56,749 nt of DNA, from assembly GCA_006218025.1 (NCBI GenBank), contig VBWA01000018.1, positions 1 through 56,749 of the forward strand. The letters are read 5' to 3'. Under the pieces are notes generated by a model that was given only the letters and a program-made list of their open reading frames with translations, had not been told where the DNA came from and did no database searches. The stretch comes from Rhodocyclaceae bacterium. GTDB lineage: Bacteria > Pseudomonadota > Gammaproteobacteria > Burkholderiales > Rhodocyclaceae. The position numbers and the translations under genes are program-made. Below, piece after piece: positions 52,674 through 56,749 of the stretch (the first letter of the stretch is position 1; the number at the start of each line of letters is the position of its first letter).

Positions 52674-53282
52674 CTAGATGTCGGGCAGTGTCGTCGCCTC
52701 AACCAGCACCTGCTGCGCGATGGCGTAGAACTTCTTCCGCTCGTCCATGCCGTTGTACCCGCCGTTGATGGTGATGCCGATGTATTCCACGGGCGAGACG
52801 TCGATGATGTTCTTCCTGTACTTCTTCTTCAATACGTCCGTGTCGGCGTGATTGGCGGCGTCGTTGAGTCCCCGGGTCTGCCAGTATTCGCACGCGCTCC
52901 ATACCGCGTACTCCGGCTGTTCGAGCAGCTCCGGGTTGTTGATGAAAAGATCCCGGCGGCCCTTCTTGATGCCCAGCTGCAGGTAGTTGGCCCGTCCGGT
53001 GGTCTGAAAGATGCCGCGGCCCTTGTATCGCGGGCCATCGCCCGGCCTGGTGTTTCCGAGGTCGACACGCCCTTCGTAGGCGCGGCCGGAGGCGTATTCG
53101 CGGAGCGTCTTGAAGTGATCGGTTTCGTGGCAGGCCTGGGCCAGGAAGTGGCAGTACTCCTGCGGTGTGTCGATCTCGTACTGCGGGCAGGTTGCATTGA
53201 TCCATTCGGCAAGATTCGCCATCAGGGGTCTGGCACGTCCTGCGATGGCGGCGAGATGCTCGGCAGTGACGACGTATGGCAT
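52674..53282 (-). CDS. GH19 chitinase/lysozyme-like enzyme
   Basis: A 202-residue family 19 glycoside hydrolase domain of the predicted-chitinase type. AQACHETDHFKTLREYASGRAYEGR carries the catalytic glutamate region, and YKGRGIFQTTGRANYLQLG the second conserved block. No signal peptide or binding domain is present, as in phage endolysins. AAGGAG precedes ATG 53282. No holin or other phage gene is adjacent, so it may be a domesticated endolysin. Substrate, chitin or peptidoglycan, is unproven. Confidence 0.85.
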   Translation of the reverse strand: MPYVVTAEHLAAIAGRARPLMANLAEWINATCPQYEIDTPQEYCHFLAQACHETDHFKTLREYASGRAYEGRVDLGNTRPGDGPRYKGRGIFQTTGRANYLQLGIKKGRRDLFINNPELLEQPEYAVWSACEYWQTRGLNDAANHADTDVLKKKYRKNIIDVSPVEYIGITINGGYNGMDERKKFYAIAQQVLVEATTLPDI

Positions 53283-53387
53283 GTGCACTCCTTACGAGAG
53301 GTCCAACGCTTCGAAATCGCCGGCGTCGGATCGGGCTCCAGCATGTAACGACCTTTCAAGGCGTCGCGACCGACGACACACAGATGC

Positions 53388-53678
53388 TCAGAGCCCTTCG
53401 ATGATGCGGATTTCCCGTTCGGCACCATCGCCAAGAGCGGCCAGCGCGGCCTGGTAGCCGGGGCTGTCATGGGTGGCAAGCGCCTGTTCGACACTGTCGA
53501 ACTCGATCAACACGGTACGCTGCTTCAAGCCCTGCTCGTAAACCTTCGCCGGCTCGCCGCGCGCCAAAAACCGGCCTCCACCGGAAGCGATTGCCGGTCC
53601 GGCAAGCTTCGCGTAGGCGGCAAGTTTGTCGGGGTCGCTTACCGCGCGATACACGCTTACCCAATAGGCCTTTGACAT
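53388..53678 (-). CDS. DUF1330 family protein
   Basis: A 96-residue protein: KAYWVSVYRAVSDPDKLAAYAKLAGPAIASGGGRFLARGEP and VLIEFDSVEQALATHDSPGYQAAL. It is clearly a second DUF1330 member and belongs to a different subgroup from the one at 52298. GGGAAA before ATG. Function unknown. Confidence 0.85.
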   Translation of the reverse strand: MSKAYWVSVYRAVSDPDKLAAYAKLAGPAIASGGGRFLARGEPAKVYEQGLKQRTVLIEFDSVEQALATHDSPGYQAALAALGDGAEREIRIIEGL

Positions 53679-53705
53679 GATATTTCCCTTTCCCGGTCAA
53701 TGACG

Positions 53706-53754
53706 CAGTAGAAAAGTCTCTTCCTCCACGCATCCTGCCGTGAACCAAATGGAA
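53706..53754 (+). repeat. Repeat leader, left copy
   Basis: Starts GCAGTAGAAAAGTC and ends with a 27-base stretch (53728-53754, ACGCATCC to AAATGGAA) repeated exactly at 56723-56749. It forms the upstream region of the small frame at 53795. Confidence 0.8.
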
Positions 53755-53794
53755 CAACAAGACTCCAGGCACAAGTTCCTGCGCAGGAGGATTC

Positions 53795-53947
53795 ATGGCT
53801 CGCTGCAAGAACGACCTCACGGGAGCCGCCGCCTGCGCGCAGCAGGGCGAACGGGCGAGGAAGAACCGCTCGCCAGAACCCGCCGGCGGCTTGCCTGAAA
53901 GTCGGCGCTGGCGACACGGCGACTTGAGCAATCCGGGAATCAAATGA
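53795..53947 (+). CDS. 50-codon small ORF carrying the perfect motif copy
   Basis: ATG 53795 follows a strong GCAGGAGG site. The frame starts MARCKNDLTGAAACAQQGER and ends PESRRWRHGDLSNPGIK. The last third is encoded by the one copy of the dispersed motif that equals its consensus (53897-53922). Its upstream region recurs at the right end of the window, so the unit seems multicopy. No family known; translation unproven. On the opposite strand the motif reads VSPAPTF in a longer but siteless frame. Confidence 0.45.
   Translation: MARCKNDLTGAAACAQQGERARKNRSPEPAGGLPESRRWRHGDLSNPGIK
53897..53922 (-). repeat. Dispersed 26-nt motif, copy 11 (equals consensus)
   Basis: GAAAGTCGGCGCTGG followed by CGACACGGCGA, preceded by CT. 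Confidence 0.8.
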
Positions 53948-54003
53948 CAAATGGCGCGAGGGAAATCGCGTCATTCGGTGGAGGCTTTGCGGCTTGGAAT
54001 GGG

Positions 54004-54018
54004 TTTTTCTACAGCTTC
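54004..54018 (+). repeat. Left arm of the 15-bp inverted repeat around the array
   Basis: TTTTTCTACAGCTTC, directly abutting the AAC of the last attC. Confidence 0.85.
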
Positions 54019-54083
54019 AACGTGGAGGTGACCGACGCTGCGCGGCTTCATCGCGCAGCGTCCTGTTGACTGCCGGGTTCGGC
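54015..54083 (-). other. attC site A (end of array)
   Basis: On the minus strand it runs from GCCGAAC to the core GTTGAAG, enclosing the CGCTGCGCGATGAAGCCGCG palindrome region. It belongs to the secreted-protein cassette. The final GTT is joined to the flanking repeat arm, not to another cassette. Confidence 0.8.
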
Positions 54084-54086
54084 GCT

Positions 54087-54704
54087 TTACTCAATACGAA
54101 ATGCTTTAAGTTCGCGAATCTGGCCGTCGTACAGCCGCCCGCCTGCATAGGTAAGGGCTTCTGATTTCACCAGCCATTTAACTTTTGGGGCATACCAAAA
54201 TTTGAATGCCAAGCGATCACTGCCGCAATTGTTTTTCCAGTAGCCACTGCTATCGATGCGAAGCGCTCGAAACGTACCGGCAGGAACCGTAACGTCTTCC
54301 CACCCAATAACTTCGTTCTTCAGGTCCGATGTCGTATTTCCGCAGCGTTCATGAGCATAGGAATTGCTGTGTTCCCATTTCTTACCAACCAGCATTGGGA
54401 ATGTAAGCGCCTGAATCGAAGGTGTGTAGCTTCGACTCCCGACCTGCTTAAGCGCCCAGTCGCGGTCGTAGGTTGCCACCACAGAAGAAACTTTGTCGGT
54501 AATTTGGATTTGACTGTCAGTTACCGCGGTGACCATCAATTCCTCAGTGCGTTGCTCCACTCTGGAAATTGGTTCTAGGGCAGCGTAGATCCGAGTATCT
54601 CCAACTTTGGGTTCAGGTTTATCTACCTGCGCCGGGTCTTGCGCTTGTGCCGCAAAGGAAAATACAGAAAGTGCGGCCACTACAGATAGGCAATATCGTT
54701 TCAT
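54087..54704 (-). CDS. Cassette-encoded secreted protein, unknown
   Basis: A 205-residue protein with a clear signal peptide (MKRYCLSVVAALSVFSFAAQAQ) and a mature beta-rich part containing VPAGTFRALRIDSSGYWKNNCGSD and FWYAPKVKWLVKSEALTY. Two Cys in the mature part may form a disulfide. It lies between attC sites B and A, the typical position of a single-gene cassette. The WYAPKVKWLVK segment resembles periplasmic domains of unknown function. No activity proposed. Confidence 0.75.
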   Translation of the reverse strand: MKRYCLSVVAALSVFSFAAQAQDPAQVDKPEPKVGDTRIYAALEPISRVEQRTEELMVTAVTDSQIQITDKVSSVVATYDRDWALKQVGSRSYTPSIQALTFPMLVGKKWEHSNSYAHERCGNTTSDLKNEVIGWEDVTVPAGTFRALRIDSSGYWKNNCGSDRLAFKFWYAPKVKWLVKSEALTYAGGRLYDGQIRELKAFRIE

Positions 54705-54725
54705 TTGGAACTCCTTCTTGGTTGG

Positions 54726-54794
54726 GCCGAACGTGGAGGTGACCGGCGCTGCGCGGCTTCATCGCGGCGCGTCCCCTGGAACGACGGGTTCGGC
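54726..54794 (-). other. attC site B
   Basis: GCCGAAC (54726-54732) to GTTCGGC (54788-54794), 69 bases, with the shared inner palindrome. It ends the higBA cassette. Confidence 0.85.
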
Positions 54795-54797
54795 GTC

Positions 54798-55082
54798 TTA
54801 GGCGGCAAGCTTGATGACCTTGAGCGCTTTGCGCCCTTGCTCGGCGTGCCACAGGTCGTATTGCACTTGCTGGCTAAGCCAACTCTCAGCGCTGGTGTTA
54901 AAGGCGATGGATAGGCGTATCGCCATTTCGGGACTGATGCCAGAGCGCCCATTGAGGATTGCCGAAAGGGTTTTACGGCTTACGCCCAAACCTTCCGCAG
55001 CCTCGGTAACCGTAAGACCTACAGGCTCCAAGCACAGAGACTTGATAATTTCACCCGGATGAGGGGGGTTGTGCATACGCAT
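54798..55082 (-). CDS. higA: HigA-type antitoxin
   Basis: A 94-residue Xre-family protein: [57 protein letters not shown] is the HigA helix-turn-helix domain. It neutralises the toxin and represses the operon. It lies 11 bases after higB, toxin first, the usual order for this system, and directly before attC B. Confidence 0.93.
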   Translation of the reverse strand: MRMHNPPHPGEIIKSLCLEPVGLTVTEAAEGLGVSRKTLSAILNGRSGISPEMAIRLSIAFNTSAESWLSQQVQYDLWHAEQGRKALKVIKLAA

Positions 55083-55093
55083 AGCAAATTACC

Positions 55094-55372
55094 TCAGTGA
55101 TAGTCCTCGTAGTCCACCAGTTCGGCATCCCTTCCCACGAACTGAAACGTGACCCGCCAGTTGCCGCTCACCCACACCGACCACACGCCTTTGCGCTCGC
55201 CCTTGAGTGCGTGGAGGCGCAAACCAGCCAAGTCCATATCTCGGGCGACCGTTGCGACATGCAGCCGACCGAGTATGAGCCGTAGCCGCTCCGCGTGCTG
55301 AGCCTGAATGCCCGACTTGGAACCGTGCTCGAAGAAGCGGGCCAAGCCCTTGTGTTTGAAACTTAGGATCAC
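55094..55372 (-). CDS. higB: HigB-type toxin (RelE superfamily)
   Basis: A 92-residue toxin with ILSFKHKGLARFFEHGSKSGIQAQHAERLRLILGRL and the C-terminal GVWSVWVSGNWRVTFQFVGRDAELVDYEDYH. These match HigB, a ribosome-dependent mRNA endonuclease. Forms a toxin-antitoxin cassette with higA, which would stabilise the array. Confidence 0.93.
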   Translation of the reverse strand: MILSFKHKGLARFFEHGSKSGIQAQHAERLRLILGRLHVATVARDMDLAGLRLHALKGERKGVWSVWVSGNWRVTFQFVGRDAELVDYEDYH

Positions 55373-55409
55373 GCGCTATCGTAACCTGAGGCGTTACGGA
55401 TTACAAGAC

Positions 55410-55478
55410 GCCGAACTTAGAAGTGACCGGCGCTGCGCGGCTTCATCGCGCAGCGTCCTGTTGACTGCCGGGTTGGGC
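55410..55478 (-). other. attC site C
   Basis: GCCGAAC (55410-55416) to GTTGGGC (55472-55478). The last codons of the acetyltransferase gene lie inside it. Confidence 0.85.
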
Positions 55479-55976
55479 GTCTTCTACGCGCCGCCCGACG
55501 ATAACGAGATTTCGTTCGACACCGTCCAGTACTGCGACGCGGGGTAGCTCGCCCCAGCGGGAAAACCCATATGCACTAAACAACGAGATGCTCGGATGGT
55601 TGTGCCCAAATATAAAGCCGAGAAGCGTATTGACCTTGAGTGTAGGCGCGTGGGCAATTGCTTGGGTTAGGAGATACGAACCAAGGCCCATTCTTCGAAA
55701 CCCTTCGCGGACATAGACGCTTAGCTCGGCGGACTGGCTGTAGGCTGGGCGTCCGTAGAAGTTCGAAAAGCTCAGCCACGCCCCCACTCTGTCCTCGACC
55801 TCAGCCACCCAAAGTGGACGCAGTATGGGGTTATGTTCTTCAAACCATGAAATGCGACTCTCGACGGAAACCGGCTCAGTGTCCGCGGTGACCATGCGAG
55901 ATGCGACAGTGGAATTGTAGATTTCCACTATCTGCGCCAAGTCGTCGCGGGTTGCTACTCGATGGGTAAGCGCCAT
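55443..55976 (-). CDS. GNAT acetyltransferase (phosphinothricin acetyltransferase-like)
   Basis: A 177-residue GNAT enzyme. The core ELSVYVREGFRRMGLGSYLLTQAIAHA is the acetyl-CoA site, and IVEIYNSTVASRMVTADTEPVSVESRISWFEEH resembles the phosphinothricin/methionine-sulfoximine N-acetyltransferase group. The start at 55976 avoids a TTG extension into attC D. The last 12 residues (AQPGSQQDAAR) are encoded by attC C. Substrate unknown; cassette acetyltransferases often act on antibiotics or amino-acid analogues. Confidence 0.85.
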   Translation of the reverse strand: MALTHRVATRDDLAQIVEIYNSTVASRMVTADTEPVSVESRISWFEEHNPILRPLWVAEVEDRVGAWLSFSNFYGRPAYSQSAELSVYVREGFRRMGLGSYLLTQAIAHAPTLKVNTLLGFIFGHNHPSISLFSAYGFSRWGELPRVAVLDGVERNLVIVGRRVEDAQPGSQQDAAR

Positions 55977-55997
55977 TTGAGTCTCATCTCTGAAGAC

Positions 55998-56084
55998 GCC
56001 CAACGTGGAGATGACCGGCGCTGCGCGGCTTCATCGCGCAGCGTCCAGCGACCGAAGGGAGCGAGGTCGACCGACGGGTTGGGC
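55998..56084 (-). other. attC site D
   Basis: GCCCAAC (55998-56004) to GTTGGGC (56078-56084), 87 bases, longer than the others by a loop insertion around 56050-56070. Its outer boxes match RYYYAAC and GTTRRRY fully. Confidence 0.88.
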
Positions 56085-56111
56085 GTCACTTGTAGTAGTG
56101 ACCTTGATGAC

Positions 56112-56405
56112 CTATGTCCGATGCGCCCAGTAACCAGGACGCCGCCTGTGATGGGCAACGGCAAGAATTCGAAGCTCCTCTGCGGTGACCTGATAGATGA
56201 TGCTGTATGGAAACCGACGGAGAATATATCGCCGACGAGTGCCACGGAATACAGCGCCGAGCAGAGGATTGGCCAAGACGAAATTGGCCGTTCGCTCAAA
56301 CTCCGCCACAAACGCGAGACCAAGCTCAACATTCGCTTTCAGCGTGTAGAACGCGGCCGCATCGTGTAGTTCGGCGAGCGCCAGCGGAGCAACGACGAGC
56401 TTCAC
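56112..56405 (-). CDS. ParE/RelE-family toxin
   Basis: A 97-residue toxin: MKLVVAPLALAELHDAAAFYTLKANVELGLAFVAEFERT and FRGTRRRYILRRFPYSIIYQVTAEELRILAVAHHRRRPGYW. These are ParE/RelE superfamily features. Its start overlaps the antitoxin stop by four bases. Whether it targets gyrase or mRNA is not determined. Confidence 0.9.
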   Translation of the reverse strand: MKLVVAPLALAELHDAAAFYTLKANVELGLAFVAEFERTANFVLANPLLGAVFRGTRRRYILRRFPYSIIYQVTAEELRILAVAHHRRRPGYWAHRT

Positions 56406-56626
56406 TTCAGCGACGCACGTACCTGTGCAAGCGCGTCAGCAATTGGAATGACTTGAACCGCTCCGCTCTCAATGTCAGAAATTCTGCGCTCGGATTCGGC
56501 GGCCCACGCTTCCTCAATGTCAGCATCTTCGTCGAGACTAGCAAGCAATAGCTGGGCGAAAGCTGCGCGCTCGCCGGATGTCAGTTGCAGAGCTTCGGCT
56601 TCGAGCAATTCGAGTTTACTTCCCAT
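56402..56626 (-). CDS. Addiction-module antitoxin of the TIGR02574 type
   Basis: A 74-residue acidic protein, MGSKLELLEAEALQLTSGERAAFAQLLLASLDEDADIEEAWAAESERRISDIESG. It matches the short addiction-module antitoxin family that accompanies ParE/RelE toxins. First gene of the first cassette, about 60 bases after the cassette start. Confidence 0.88.
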   Translation of the reverse strand: MGSKLELLEAEALQLTSGERAAFAQLLLASLDEDADIEEAWAAESERRISDIESGAVQVIPIADALAQVRASLK

Positions 56627-56688
56627 GGCGAGTGCCTCCGTAGAGAGAAAGGTTATTGTACTGCGAGCCCGGTGCCGAGGATGGTGAC

Positions 56689-56695
56689 GCCCAAC
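56689..56695 (-). other. Cassette core site at the array start
   Basis: GTTGGGC on the minus strand. Unlike the internal sites it is not preceded by an attC body but by the repeat arm at 56696-56710, so it marks where the first cassette joined the chromosome. Confidence 0.75.
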
Positions 56696-56710
56696 GAAGC
56701 TGTAGAAAAA
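56696..56710 (+). repeat. Right arm of the 15-bp inverted repeat around the array
   Basis: GAAGCTGTAGAAAAA, the exact reverse complement of 54004-54018. Confidence 0.85.
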
Positions 56711-56749
56711 GTCTTTTCATAGACGCATCCTGCCGTGAACCAAATGGAA
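56699..56749 (+). repeat. Repeat leader, right copy (runs off the window)
   Basis: Begins GCTGTAGAAAAAGTC and includes the 27 bases shared exactly with 53728-53754. By analogy with the left copy a second small ORF of the same kind may follow outside the window. Confidence 0.75.

Larger units (their letters stand above)
54004..56710 (-). mobile_element. Integron gene-cassette array without integrase (CALIN-like)
   Basis: Four cassettes, all reading on the minus strand, each with gene(s) followed by an attC site, run from a core site at 56689-56695 to the attC ending at 54015. The attC sites share the inner sequence GACCGGCGCTGCGCGG. No intI gene lies in the window, though one could be outside. 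The array is bracketed by a perfect 15-base inverted repeat (54004-54018 and 56696-56710). GC is lower than in the flanking chromosome. Confidence 0.85.

Noticed and set aside
52674-53282. GH19 enzyme as evidence for a prophage
   Set aside because: No holin, spanin, tail, capsid or integrase genes are nearby; flanks are small bacterial genes.
53222-53494. A 90-codon minus-strand frame between the GH19 and DUF1330 genes
   Set aside because: It overlaps both genes, with unlikely composition and no start site.
53657-53974. A 105-codon minus-strand frame containing VSPAPTF
   Set aside because: No ribosome site, and it overlaps the better supported DUF1330 start and small ORF; kept only as the reverse reading of the motif.
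54015-56084. Four regularly spaced similar sequences as a CRISPR array
   Set aside because: Units are 69-87 bases with internal palindromes, separated by whole genes, and end in integron core sites; there are no cas genes.

Overview
The window looks like a chromosome segment of a betaproteobacterium, most likely of the Rhodocyclales/Nitrosomonadales type. The evidence is gene order and family type: a zapA-6S RNA locus, polA beside LOG and DUF2782 genes, the betaproteobacterial form of gshA next to gshB, a permease-less PTS (EIIA-HPr-EI), metX-metW, and GC-rich DNA from about 12.6 kb onward. No rRNA, tRNA, CRISPR array, prophage or complete insertion sequence was seen.

Layout. (1) 0-12.1 kb has visibly lower GC than the rest. 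It holds an IclR-controlled catabolic locus: a minus-strand operon (SnoaL-like protein, livKHMGF transporter, mmsA) and a plus-strand operon (MIP channel, glutamine-amidotransferase-like protein, YiiM-like MOSC protein, class III aminotransferase). The two operons have near-identical promoters with the same palindrome at the start region, so one regulator probably controls both. (2) 12.1-12.65 kb is non-coding and marks the change to high GC. (3) 12.7-18.5 kb is a tripartite tricarboxylate transporter operon (CoA ligase, tctC, tctB, tctA, PanE-like reductase). (4) 18.7-19.5 kb holds zapA, a ZapB-like gene and 6S RNA. (5) 19.6-35 kb is an LPS core/O-antigen locus: waaQ-waaG on the plus strand facing a tightly overlapping minus-strand operon of msbA, seven glycosyltransferases, two methyltransferases, an acyltransferase, an asnB-type amidotransferase and an O-antigen ligase. 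(6) 35-51.7 kb is housekeeping: polA, LOG, aminotransferase, an orphan m6A methylase, cytochrome c peroxidase with a Crp/Fnr regulator, glutathione synthesis, apbE, PTS and methionine biosynthesis. (7) 51.7-53.7 kb has small genes and a GH19 enzyme. (8) 54.0-56.7 kb is an array of four integron gene cassettes without a visible integrase: two toxin-antitoxin modules, a GNAT acetyltransferase and a secreted protein, each followed by an attC site.

Three kinds of sequence are not explained by ordinary genes. First, a roughly 26-nt motif (core AGTCGGCGCTGG) recurs at least eleven times between 12.6 and 54 kb, mostly inside genes and in several reading frames; it is absent from the low-GC left end and from the cassette array. 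Second, repeat-derived mini-ORFs lie at operon junctions and keep stop/start overlaps (15.3, 33.2 and 40.3 kb); one copy is fused in frame to metW (51.0 kb). Third, the cassette array is bracketed by a perfect 15-bp inverted repeat, which implies it entered a palindrome at a G/TT point. All three are read directly from the sequence; their functions are inference.
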